A stretch of 64,000 nucleotides of DNA from Mycogone perniciosa (Eukaryota; Ascomycota; Sordariomycetes; Hypocreales; Hypocreaceae): NCBI GenBank assembly GCA_025331125.1, contig JAOALB010000034.1, positions 124,001-188,000 on the forward strand. The letters are read 5' to 3'. Below the pieces are notes generated by a model, which did no database searches, was not told where the DNA came from, and was given only the letters and a program-made list of their open reading frames with translations. The position numbers and the translations under genes were made by a program. Positions within the stretch are counted from its first letter, which is position 1, and every line of letters starts with the position of its first letter. Of this stretch, positions 9,374-19,876 are shown piece by piece.

Positions 9374-10123
9374 ATTGAAGGCGTGAAGGTAGGAAAGAGT
9401 TCGTGGGATGAGGGACACGAAGAAGAGAGCTGTTGATCTAGAAGGCTGGAAAGTTGACGCTGCTGTTTGTACCGATGCTGCTGTCGCATGTATGGGGGCG
9501 TCATCGGCTGGGTCGTGAATGTGACACACGGCACATGTTCGCTCTCAGGGCCTCGGGGCTCTTTATATATCGACAATGGGAGTTGGTTAAGCTTGCGTGG
9601 TCCGAGAAGGTTTCTGCGCTGCGCATGCACAGGAACAGCTTGAGCTCTCTTTGCAGGTTTGGCTCCAGTTGGCGTGAGAGCCAACACAGTGCCATTTGGT
9701 AACTTCACACTCCGCACTATGCTCTCCTGTGTGTCTATCCGTTGCATCTCCTCCAAAGGCTTTTCCATTTGAATCTTGACTTTTTATGCCAGAATAACCA
9801 GGGGAAATGACATTCCTCATTTATCCAATCGTTAACAACTTGTAAGATAACTCCTCTGTATCAATTCTCGAGTCTCACGATCCTCACCTCCCACATCAAC
9901 AGCACCAAACTTTATGCAGTGCCTGAGTTATGGCCTAGAATTTCATCATTTCATTTTCTCGGTGGATTTATCCCGACAGGTAGAAATTATTCGTGAGCTA
10001 TTATTGGCCCATTCCCTAGCTGTTGAGGACAAATCAAGGGTACCTCCAGGGCGCGTACATGTTGCCTCTCGACACATTGCAAGATGCAACCCCCTTCTAT
10101 ACTATACCTAAACTTTTCGTCCA
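9374..10123. other. Intergenic, upstream of TAF3-like gene and downstream of DPP5
   Basis: The minus strand has a 132-codon open frame (9768-9370) ending where TAF3 translation starts. Its first ~60 residues look protein-like (VKLPNGTVLALTPTG), but it has no recognised family and overlaps the TAF3 5' flank, so it is not called a gene. Nothing else was recognised. Confidence 0.4.
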
Positions 10124-12433
10124 CTACTCCTCCGCGATCCCGCTATATTTGTTGATCCAGTCCAGCACCTCCCTATGCCAAACCAAGGAGTTCTCTGGTT
10201 TTAGAACCCACTTACAATGGTTAGCCTGAAGTCCACATGTTGATGTCATACTATTATCACTTACATGATTCTCGTCAGGGAACATGACAAGCTTGCTCGG
10301 TACGCCGCGAGCTTGGAGAACATTGAACATGGCCAAGCCTTCTGATATAGGCAGGCGGTAATCGAGCTCGTTGTGAATAACCTAGGAAGGCATTAGCTAT
10401 CATGGCATGACACACACGAAAACTATGACTTACGAGCTGTGGCGTGGCCCAATTGCCAACGTGTTTGGCAGGATCCCACTTCTCATAACCAGCCCTGTTG
10501 TCCCATAGCGTACCGCCAAAGTCGTGTTCGGGGAAGAACAGCTCTTCGGTCGACCATTGGCTCAGAGTCGAAAACACACCGTCGTGGCACACGAGCGCTC
10601 GAAACTTGCGCCCAAGCTCGTTTCCTTGAATCCAGTTGATCATGTAACCGCCATAAGAGGCGCCTAGTGCTACCGCCCGAGTTGTATCCACATAGCTTAC
10701 TTCCTTTTCCAGATACTCGAAACACTTGACCAGATCCTCGTAAGGTGTCCCTCCCCAGTTGTTCTGGATAGCATCTGTATGCGCTTGTCCATAACCAGTG
10801 CTTCCGGTCGGATTGGGACTCACAGCAACGTAGCCCTGCTCAGCAAAAATGGCGGGGTTCCATCGGGTGCTCCAGTCATCTTTCCAAGCAGCCTGTGGGC
10901 CACCGTGGATCAAGAATGCAAGTGGATATTTCTTGGACGGATCAAAGTTTGAAGGGGTTGTCACGAGAGCGTGGACATCGTAGCCCGCGGCACCAGGGTA
11001 CCAGATCTCCTTGCATTGCGACTCGTGTAAAGCCAACGACCTGCCCTGCTTCGAGCTAGAAGAGATAACAGTGACGGACTTGGTTTCAGGTTCGAGAATC
11101 GAGTAGGCTGAGCTCTCAACGCGTGACCTGGAAGTTATAAGCAGTGAGGAGCTGTTTCCAAGCACTCTTGCCTCAGCTACAGAGCCCTCCTCGTAGATGG
11201 GAATTGGCAGAGATTTGGCTTCTTGGGGAGATGCCGGCAGCTTCCACAACACAGATCTAGAATGCTTCTCGGCTGAAATGTACAGCTCCTTGTCATCGTG
11301 GCTCCATGTGATCCAGTCGGGCTTGTAGTTCCATCCACCATTGCCGTCACTGGTCTCATAAAATTCCTGCACGTTGCTCAAGTCGGCCACATCGGGGATC
11401 AACAATAACCTCGTCTTGTCCGCTTCGTATTGCTTGGACTTCATCCGCACAAAAGCAAGCTGCTTTCCATCTCCAGAGAAGGTGGGAGACATTGAGTATC
11501 CTAGTAAATTTCCGGTCTTGACAATTTGGGGGCTTGTTGGCTTCTCCAGGAATGACTTGATGGGGACATAGTAAAGATCCGTCTTCGTGTATCTTGCCGG
11601 GTTCAACTCCGGGTCCTTTGCGACAAAGGCAATGCCAGAGGCGGAGACGTCGAAGTCACCGGTGCCTCCGAAAGGTGGGACAGGAGAGCTCAGTTGTGTG
11701 TCTGCAAGAAGATTTGTGAGAGCCGAGTTGGCGAGTGTCCATTTTCCATCCTTCTTCTCGAGTTGGCTGTACCAGAGAGAGTTGTGGTTCTCAGTGGACC
11801 AAGTATCCCAATGCCGGACAAAAAGGGATGAGTATATCTTGGCGGTGGAACGGGGCTTGGGCTCCGCGTTGGGATCGTATAATTCGCCCTTTGGGGTCGT
11901 CACTGCAGAGCAACAGAATGCCACCTTGTCTGACGACAATGACTTTGCCTTTAGGTTAGAAATGCTCCCAGCAAATCGATGGATGGTATTCGATCTTGGC
12001 CAGGTGTGTCAGTCTTGGTTGGGTTGGGCTTAGCAGTGGATGAATCCACTCACTCAGACTTGTCCAGCACATGTTGAGCAACGAGCGCAGAGGCGCCGTT
12101 ATCAAGTCCTTTGACAAATGCAATTTCTTTCTCACTGATCCAGATCGGGTCACTCGCGGTGGGGTCCTCGGAAACCAAATGGGAGGTCCCCTCTTTGATA
12201 TTCAAGACGCGGATCTGGGATGTCTTGGAGTGGGTATCGAATGAATATGTAGAGACCTGTCTAAGTCATTAGCCTAGGTATGGAGCGATGCCAGCCAAGG
12301 GGCGCCACAGGCATTGCAGATTGCATACAGTATAAAAGACCAGCTCGCCAGTGGAATTAGGCACGCCGGGCGAACGTCGAGGCGCTGAGATGAGCACCTC
12401 TGGGGTGAACTTTTTGGCTTGGATGGTCATCAT
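10124..12433 (-). CDS. Dipeptidyl-peptidase 5-type S9 serine peptidase (prolyl oligopeptidase family)
   Basis: Five exons (minus): 12433-12329, 12256-12054, 11994-10434, 10381-10265 and 10210-10124; 690 residues. The N-terminus (MMTIQAKKFTPEVLISAPRR) lacks a signal peptide, so this is probably the intracellular paralogue of secreted DPP5/DppV. The N-terminal half is a beta-propeller (blades with SPTFSGDGKQLAFVR and PDWITWSHDDKELYIS). The C-terminal half is the alpha/beta hydrolase, with GASYGGYM (Ser ~549), IHNELDYRLP (Asp ~630) and FPDENHWVLKP (His ~662), whose spacing matches characterised DPP5. Family knowledge: it releases N-terminal dipeptides, with acylaminoacyl-peptidase-like activity. 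Introns of 72, 59, 52 and 54 nt keep phase at every join. Two acceptors (before exons 3 and 5) are AAG. Exon 5 supplies WVLKPENSLVWH, conserved after the catalytic His. Confidence 0.9.
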
Positions 12434-13780
12434 GGGTATTGATCGAGCTGCCAAGTACGGAGGAGTGTGTTGAGAGAAGATGAAGGAAGTGGAAGAGCTC
12501 AGGATCACGTCTTAATAGGAATTCCAAGTCAGCCTTAGGGGACACACGGCTGGACCCCTCATCCGCAACCCCGCACCACTAATGTAATTGCTAGGGTAGC
12601 TGTGGGTGAGATCCATGGCCTCGAGATGGAGGGCCTTCTGCAAAGCGAGTGCATTAGCGGAGTGCCTTGCATATATTAAAGGCCAATCCTTTCGCATAGG
12701 TACGAAGTAGCAGAGGTACATTGGATTGAAGGCAGGTTTAAGTACCCTTTGCCAGGACTTCCTCGACACTTGATCAATTGGAAACATCAATTAATTATAT
12801 ATGTCCTACGAAGTATAAGTATATTGAGATGGGATACGAAGTACTTCGTGCTACTACTCCATCTCTTGGTACGGTACCCGTCTTAGCCCGTGATGTTGGA
12901 TGTCAGTCAAGGCGTCGACCAACTCCAGGAATACTTACGCCGAGTAAATGAATGATAAGAGAGGAGAGTGAGTGAGTGAGTGAGCGAGCGAACCAGCGAA
13001 CCGGCAGAAGAGGTAGATTACGCGCGTTTTCTTTTCTTTGGGAGGCAACAGTAAACCGCCAGGACTACAGGTGTCTATGGTGAGCCAATCGAGCAAATAT
13101 GACATCGCATATATAATATTAGTACTACTTCGTACTTCGCAGTTACGGAGTTAATTATTGCTATACAGTTGAGATCGGAAATACTACCTAATAGTTGACT
13201 ATCAAAGCACACTAAGGCCGTGAATTCGGAAAGAGATCCTTCGTGGATGATATCCAATAATAGCATCGCCACACCAGCAAAGGGAACAGAGAGGACCTTT
13301 CGCTGCAGTTACTCGTAATCCCTTGCTTCAACGGACTGCTAGTACGGAGTACAGTGGGGGCAAAAAGAGTTCCGTACACTTTTCTCAAGAACAAGCTACC
13401 AAGGGGGCGCGGAACTTTGCTGTAGTCACTTTAGTTCGGGCATCAGATGAGTGGACTCATCCGTGAGTTCGTTACGAAGCAATAATAAAAGGGCTGCGTC
13501 TGTGGCGTTATGCTTATCCATTCAGCCTCAGCATCATATCAATCGGCCATTCCATCTGGTTTCTAATACCTGTGCTGTAATGTCTTCATTAGGTCTCGTC
13601 CGGATTAAGAGGGCCATCTTTACCATTTCAGCCTGCCTGCGTTTGAGCGGCTCATTCTTGATATGTATTTGTTCCAAACATCTCCCCGAACGCCATGCCT
13701 ATGGTACCCGTATCCATGAACGCCATATCGGTTTCCTTCCCTCGTCGTGTGATGTGATTTTATGGCCATTTCCCAGATTC
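12434..13780. other. Intergenic, DPP5 promoter to EAF6 3' flank
   Basis: About 1.35 kb without a recognised gene. It holds a GAGT/GAGC short tandem repeat (about 12967-12989), several TACTTCGTA/TACGAAGTA-like variants (12838, 13121 and nearby) and one exact ACGGAGTA at 13344-13351. Confidence 0.6.
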
Positions 13781-14440
13781 TCACTTCCTAGGCGCTCCAA
13801 AATTTGTCCGTTTTTTGTTTGTCTGCGCGTCGTTCTCGCTATCATCGTTATCTTTCTTCTTGACCTTGTTCACCTTGTTCCCACTCGCCGATGTGGGCGT
13901 AGCATGTGCTGACCCGCTATCCCGGAAAGAGGCAGATAAAGGTGTTGGCGCAGGAGTCGACCCTACTGATGCTGGCGTCGCCGAGTCCTAAACACGCAAA
14001 ATCCTCTCGTCAGAAGACATGTCTCTCGAGGTGAACGTTGCAACCCGCATTCTTACCCCGTTGTTCGGTCGATATGAGATAGACGATCGCGAAAACACAC
14101 GGTTCTGCTCCGCAGGCCCCGTCTTGCGCCGTTGCGCTGCTGCACCGCTTGTGCCCTTCATGTAGTTGTCGAAGCCCGTGATTATGTTGCCACTCGGCGT
14201 ACTATCGAGGTACGCCGTTTCCTTCTGCGCAATGCTATCTTCCAGCTGTGCCTAGTCAAGCTGTCAGTTGATGAAATTGCGATCCAGATGATGACAAAAG
14301 ACGCGACGTACGAGGCGGCGCTCAAGCACTCTCCGTTTGTCGACCAGGTCTCGCACACGCGCCTGAGCTTTCTTATACTCCGCCATGGTAGCTTGCGCCT
14401 CGTTGGATCCTGAGGCAATTCCTTGTTTGTTATCTGCCAT
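13781..14440 (-). CDS. EAF6: NuA4 histone acetyltransferase subunit EAF6
   Basis: Three exons (minus): 14440-14312, 14251-14057 and 13987-13781, with introns of 60 and 69 nt; 176 residues. The N-terminal third is a coiled coil (YKKAQARVRDLVDKRRVLER joined to AQLEDSIAQKETAYLDSTPS). Then comes the Eaf6 signature GNIITGFDNYMKG, a FSRSSISYRPNNG segment, and a low-complexity Pro/Ser/Lys-rich tail. Family knowledge: Eaf6/MEAF6 is a small scaffold subunit shared by the NuA4 and NuA3 acetyltransferases in the nucleus, binding through its N-terminal coiled coil. Splices are GTACGT...CTAG and GTAAGA...TTTAG, both phase 0. The order coiled coil, NYMKG, disordered tail and the length agree with Aspergillus orthologues. 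Confidence 0.92.
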
Positions 14441-14898
14441 GCGAGGGCAATCTGAATCGGGTTGTATGACACTACGACAGCATCGTTGTCGGAGAGTGGT
14501 GGATAGAAGCGTCGCCTAGGCGTCAATCACGCCTCGATGTTGAGGTTATGTAGGAGAAAGTGTATGAATTGACAAAAGCAGGAGGTGTTCTAGGCCTGAA
14601 TTTTGGGGGGCAATGGCGCTAAAACCAGTGCTGCCCCGCGCTGCCATTGGCTAATGTACATCGTACCGATGAGCTCATCGCACCGTCTACGGAGTAATAG
14701 CACCACCCACCGACAATGGAATCTTGCAATGCATGTCCTGTGTATCATCTCTACAACACGGTTTACCATGACCCATGTTTGGTCATTTCAGCTATTGAGT
14801 TTATAGAGCATGGTCCTATCCAGCTTTCCCTACCCTTCTCAGTATGCCATACAATGTCGCCCCTTGCGACGTAATAGAACCGAATGCTTTGACGACAG
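14441..14898. other. Intergenic, EAF6 promoter to SRRM1-like 3' flank
   Basis: Nothing coding was recognised. An exact ACGGAGTA lies at 14689-14696. Confidence 0.6.
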
Positions 14899-16588
14899 TT
14901 AGCCTCGGTTGTTAAGAACAGCACCGTTATCAGAGGATCTCATCTGCTTGCTCTTCTCCCTCAATAGCTTCTCCCTCAGTACAGCTGTATTTGGTTGGGA
15001 TTTCTTGTTCTGTGTCATTGAACCAGTCGTCAGTGTCAGCCGCAAATCCTCCTTGGCCCCATACTCCCTTCATTCAGGAGCTACCCACCTCTCGGTTGTC
15101 GTTATCGGAGACACCATCTGGTTTGGGTATCGAAGCACGAGGTTCATCTTCCAAAACATCAGCTGACTTGCCACGAGTTGATGGAGATGAAGGCGGAGAG
15201 GAACTATTGCGCCTCCGTCTTTTGGTTTCTTTGCCCTTTTGCGACGAGCGCTCGTCTACACGACGGCGGCTGCCCCGCCGATTTTTCTCTCGGCCATCGT
15301 CCGAATCGTTCATATCATAGCTTCGGTGTCGTTCACGACGTCTTGGAGGTGAGTCTGAACGTGTGCTATCAAGAGATCGGTTGCGGCGGCGACTGCGACT
15401 GCGGCTCCTTGAACGAGATGACGATCCGGTAGAATATCGTCGTCGTCGTTCCACAGACCGACTTCTAGAAGATGGGTGTCGTCTCCGCTTAGGAGGAGGC
15501 GAGGCTCGGCCTGATGACTCGGAGCGAGATCGGCGATGCCGTGTATCACGGTGGTCTCTACCATTTCGAGAGCGTTGTCTAGGTCGGTATGCATCAGCAC
15601 GAGGTGACCTAGATCTCTTTCTCGAATCTCTATGGCGACCTTTGTGCCGCGGTGGGCTGGTTGAGCCCCGGCTGCTGCGAGAAGCGCTGCGACTGCGTGA
15701 GCTGGATTTATTGGACGCTGCCTCAGACGGTGAGCGATTCCGTCGGCGTTGCCAACCGCGGTCGCGGCCTCGACCTTCTCGTCCGCGAGGGACGTAACTA
15801 TCGCGGCCATATGAATCCCTAGCATCACGGTGCCGAGGCTCAGGAGATCGCGACCGATTTGCACCTCGGCCATGACCTCCTCTTCCGCGGCCATCAAAGG
15901 CGCGATCACCTCGGCGACCTTGCCAGTTATCCCCGCGAGTTTTTCTGTCTCGACGATCCCGTTCTTTCAAATCGGATATTTCGTGATCACGGCGGTCTGA
16001 CTCTTCACGGCGCTTCCGAGCATTTTCCGCTGCTCTGTCGGCCTCAATCTATGAATTTTTGTTAGAACAGAAGACTATTCGGGATGGTAGGAATCCACCG
16101 ACCTTTTCTTGTATGAGCTCGAGCTTCTTGGCCTCAAGGAGCTCCTTGGGAACACCCTGCGGATTTCCCTGAGCGCTCAACAGCAACTTCCATAACTCCT
16201 TACAGAATGACGCAGTATCTTTTTCGAGGAACCCCGTAAGCTGTATTTGAAGCGTCTTGACATCGGGCTAGGCATTCCCCCCAAAAAAAAGTCAGCAACA
16301 CCGCAGCTCAGTCGAAGTCAAGATCAAACACTCACGTATCTAGGACCCTCGATGAGGCCGAAACAGAGCTCAATCACGACATCATCTTCGCTGCCAAGGA
16401 TTTCAGAGATCTTGTTGGCAATCCACCTGCGAAGAGGCAGTCAGCACGAGAAAAGATCGACCATGGAGACAGGATGCGACAAACTTTTTGATGACTTGCA
16501 GGTTGACCTTCTGCATGTCCACCTTCTGATTAAACTCAGAAGGGAATTTCGTCGACTTCATGAGTCGAGCATCTCCCCCGGAAGCCAT
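14899..16588 (-). CDS. PWI-domain SR-rich splicing factor (SRRM1/SRm160 type)
   Basis: Five exons (minus): 16588-16485, 16426-16336, 16267-16103, 16048-15089 and 15009-14899; 476 residues. Residues ~20-125 are a PWI domain (STKFPSEFNQKVDMQKVNLQ, then KKWIANKISEILG, LCFGLIEGPRYPDVKTLQIQ and FCKELWKLLLSAQGNPQGVP). A charged helix follows, KLELIQEKIEADRAAENARK, then a long RS/RG/RD-rich region. The last exon adds TAVLREKLLREKSKQMRSSD, a tail usual in fungal orthologues; without it the frame ends at TGA 15074-15076. Family knowledge: SRm160 couples splicing to 3'-end processing and binds RNA through PWI. Introns are 58, 68, 54 and 79 nt. It is divergent from NAS2 with about 390 bp between starts. 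Confidence 0.88.
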
Positions 16589-16981
16589 GGCGGCCAAATT
16601 CGCGATGTGAGGGTGACCAAAAACGCGTCTGCTGAGGAAGAGTGTGTGAAAATGAAAAGTGACGTCTTGCGCTGACCAGTAGTTGAAAATGGCGGAGGTG
16701 CTGAGAGGCGCACGGGCCAATTCCGCAGTACCTCACCATAGGTCCACAGGTCCATAGATACTCCGTACTGCAGGTAGTATTAGTGCCTCTCACTGCACAG
16801 GTTACGACGCTCCAGCTGTTCTAGCGAGTGTACTGCTAACTGGACCCCCGCGGCTTCGCAATGATGGCCGCCTAGACGTTCTTCTGGGCCCCTCCATTCA
16901 ATCTCCATATCATGCACATTACAAAGGTGCACTTCTTCCTGTTCCCAAAATCTACGCAATAGTATGGGCTTACCTCTCAGG
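16589..16981. promoter_or_regulatory. Shared divergent promoter, SRRM1-like and NAS2
   Basis: A 393-bp gap between two head-to-head starts. It contains a TACTCCGT copy at 16759-16766. No TATA box or factor site is claimed. Confidence 0.5.
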
Positions 16982-17846
16982 ATGGATAACCTTCATGCGC
17001 CCACCGTGCCCTCAGGGCCAACTACTAATTTCGCTGCCGTGAATGGCATCGCGGGGCAGCTCAGCTTCACCGAACTGCAGAGGAAGAAAGACAACCTAGA
17101 GGAAGAGCTAAAGGCTCTGGGGAGTGTTCTTGAATCGGTGCGTGTATAGCCGCTGGAAATGGCACGGCTTGGTGCGCCTGGACTAATCAGATGGTAGCAT
17201 GGAGTAGATATGAACACTTCGCTTCTGACGAGAGATGGTTTCCCTCGAGCAGATCTCGATGTTGCTCAAAGTATATAATACCAGAATCTCTGCTTGACTT
17301 GAGTCCTGACATGGCGCAGTTCGAACAACAAGAGCGCGGATAATCCGGCTACGCAACGACTACAAGGACCTGATGACAGTTATAGAGAAGTTTCTTCACG
17401 AGCACTTTGCGAATATCGAAAGCAGTGGTGATACCCTGGCTCCAGGTGGCAACGCCGAATCATCATCTATCCTCACTGACTCACAATCTGAGGCCTTGGA
17501 TGAACCATTCGCAAAAGTCAATGCTGTATCACCAGGCGGTCCTGCTGAGCAAGCTGGCTTGAAACCCGGTGATGAAATTCGCAACTTCGGATATGTTAAC
17601 TGCTCCAACCACGACAACCTCAAGAAGTTGGCCGAGTGTGTCCAGGGCAATGAAGGGGTACGTTCAGCACACCGACTGAGTCTAGGCTCGGGTTCTGACT
17701 TCTAACTTGAACGAAAGGGCAATATTTTTATAAAAGTATCTCGACCAACCGGAGTGGCTCGCCGCCAGGAGCTGCGCTTGACACTAACTCCGAGGAAAGA
17801 TTGGGGAGGAAGAGGGATGTTGGGCTGCCACATCTTGCCTCTGTAA
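16982..17846 (+). CDS. NAS2: 26S proteasome assembly chaperone Nas2 (PSMD9/p27)
   Basis: Exons are 16982-17137, 17198-17270, 17320-17657 and 17718-17846; 231 residues. An in-frame ATG also lies at 16964. The N-terminal helix pair carries LSFTELQRKKDNLEEELKAL and, across introns, GVDMNTSLLTRDGFPRADLD and IRTTRARIIRLRNDYKDLM. The C-terminal half is a PDZ domain with FAKVNAVSPGGPAEQAGLKP, GDEIRNFGYVN and FIKVSRPTG. Family knowledge: Nas2 binds the Rpt5 tail and guards assembly of the proteasome base in the cytosol. Introns are 60, 49 and 60 nt, and the last acceptor is AAAG. Length and domain order match yeast Nas2 and human PSMD9. Confidence 0.92.
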
Positions 17847-18926
17847 CGTTGATATCACGAGGAGATGCCCGCCTCGGTGCATACGGGACTTCAGTTGGGC
17901 AGATGCAACCGGGTGAAAAGTGCAGGCTATTGGTTCTCGTCGACACCGTCATTCACGCGCAATTCATAAGCCACAGCGCAGAAGAACAAACAGGCATGGG
18001 CGGGTAAAATGCTTGGGATCAGGCATCGAAAAGAGGGTTGACAACAAGGCGAAGCGGGTAATGATGCACTACGTCAGAAGTAGCAGCGTCAAGCCTGCAG
18101 ACCAATTCAGAGAGGGCATGGACAGCATTGACATAGAGATACCTACTAGTATTAGTAGGTAGTACTCCGTAACTCGGTCGTTGAGACATGACAGGAGCTT
18201 TGATAGCCTTCTGATGACAAATATGACGATGCCCAATAGCCAGTGGATTAATACTGGAGATATTGTACACCGCACCTTCGCGGACCCTGCAGTATTAGCG
18301 CTAAGAAGCTTGATAGGGAGTAGTACTCCGTAGCGAGTAGCAGTACCTAATAGTAGCAGTACTACGGAGTACTACGGAGTACTATTAGTACCTGTAATGC
18401 TTGGTGCACTGTTCCGGTGAAACGAAGAGCTGCTAACGAAAACGCCAGCGTCTTGAATTGGTAGGCGGTCTAATAGCAAACTAGCAGTGAAAGAAAATTT
18501 ACTGCCGATGCTCTCCCTCTGTGAAACCCTGCTCTTGGGACGAAGGAGGGGCTCTCTTTGTCCGTGCAGGCGGTGATGTCACGTGCAGGCAAGCCCACCC
18601 CTGGCGACTGAATTTTTCGCTTGATGATGAGCGAGGCAGGCCGTGCTCTCTCTTACCGTCCCACCCATTCCCCCCCGCCACCTTCAAAAGACTCAGGTCC
18701 ACGGCCATCCCGGTGCAACTTTCGACGTTCACACCACATTCGCGTCGGTCGAAAAAATTCCTAAAGGTATTGTCAGCCTTTGCTATCCGCTGCGACCATC
18801 TCTTTGCGCCCTACAACAGAGTTGTTCTTCGCTAGGGACAGTTTAGAATAAAGGGCTAACGCCATCTCGCAGCACCCCGCTTGTTTACATCACTTCCTCT
18901 CGTCGCTATCACATCGAGCCTTCAAG
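17847..18926. other. Intergenic, NAS2 to Ran, with motif cluster
   Basis: Four exact copies of the dispersed word: 18163-18170 and 18324-18331 (TACTCCGT), 18364-18371 and 18374-18381 (ACGGAGTA, two copies 10 bp apart in one short tandem). The last 250 bp before the Ran ATG are pyrimidine-rich, usual for a strongly expressed fungal gene. Confidence 0.65.
18364..18381. repeat. Tandem pair of the dispersed word ACGGAGTA
   Basis: Two copies spaced 10 bp apart in the form (CTACGGAGTA)2, within a longer run of TAG/AGT/TAC words between NAS2 and Ran. Confidence 0.9.
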
Positions 18927-19876
18927 ATGGCTCAGCCAACCCCGACTTTCAAGCTCGTGCTTGTCGGCGATGGTGGTACCGGAAAGGTGCGTGGTTGCTT
19001 GAACTCTGAATGCAGTCGACATTGGGCAAACGGGATCAGCAACAATGAATACCCCGCCTAACGTGGACTGTTTTGCCTCCGCCTCCAGCCTTTTACTAAC
19101 TTGTCTCGCGAGATAGACCACCTTCGTCAAGCGACACTTGACTGGTGAATTTGAGAAGAAGTACATGGCCACTCTCGGTGTCGAGGTTCACCCTCTTGGC
19201 TTCACTACCGTGAGTTCTACAATTGCCGCTATCAATCTCCCACAGATACTAACTCGAACAAGAACTTCGGTCAGATCCAGTTCGATGTGTGGGACACTGC
19301 CGGTCAGGAGAAGTTCGGTGGTCTTCGTGATGGATACTACATCAACGGCCAGTGCGGTATCATCATGTTCGATGTTACCTCACGTATCACCTACAAGAAC
19401 GTGCCCAACTGGCACCGTATGTCGCAGACTTTTCACACCACATCGGTCAAGGAAAATTTTTCTAACAAAGTTTAGGTGATCTCGTCCGTGTTTGCGAGAA
19501 CATCCCCATTGTTCTGTGCGGTAACAAGGTCGACGTGAAGGAGCGAAAGGTCAAGGCCAAGACCATCACTTTCCACCGAAAGAAGAACCTCCAGTACTAC
19601 GACATCTCTGCCAAGTCCAACTACAACTTCGAGAAGCCCTTCCTGTGGCTGGCTCGTAAGCTTGTTGGCAACCCTCAGCTGGTACGTTTTCCCATTGACG
19701 GAGATTTGAGAGGGTGTCTTTTGTGCTGACGTCGGATGTAGGAACTCGTTGCCGCCCCTGCCCTGGCTCCCCCCACCGCCGAGGTCGACGAGGCGCTCTT
19801 GGCGCAGTACAAGGCGGAGATGGACGAGGCCGCCCAGATGCCCCTGCCCGGTGAGCAGTCTGACGACGATCTGTAA
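18927..19876 (+). CDS. GSP1: GTP-binding nuclear protein Ran (Gsp1)
   Basis: Exons are 18927-18986, 19117-19209, 19263-19416, 19476-19681 and 19742-19876; 215 residues. All Ran/Ras-family motifs are present: P-loop GDGGTGKTT (residues 14-22), switch [17 protein letters not shown], switch [19 protein letters not shown], the guanine-binding loop NKVD, SAK near residue 150, and the acidic C-terminus EQSDDDL typical of Ran. Family knowledge: Ran drives nuclear import and export and spindle assembly with RCC1, RanGAP and karyopherins. Intron 1 (130 nt) splits the P-loop lysine from the following threonine; intron 2 uses a CAAG acceptor. Near-identity with known Ran sequences makes this one of the surest calls. 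Confidence 0.98.
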
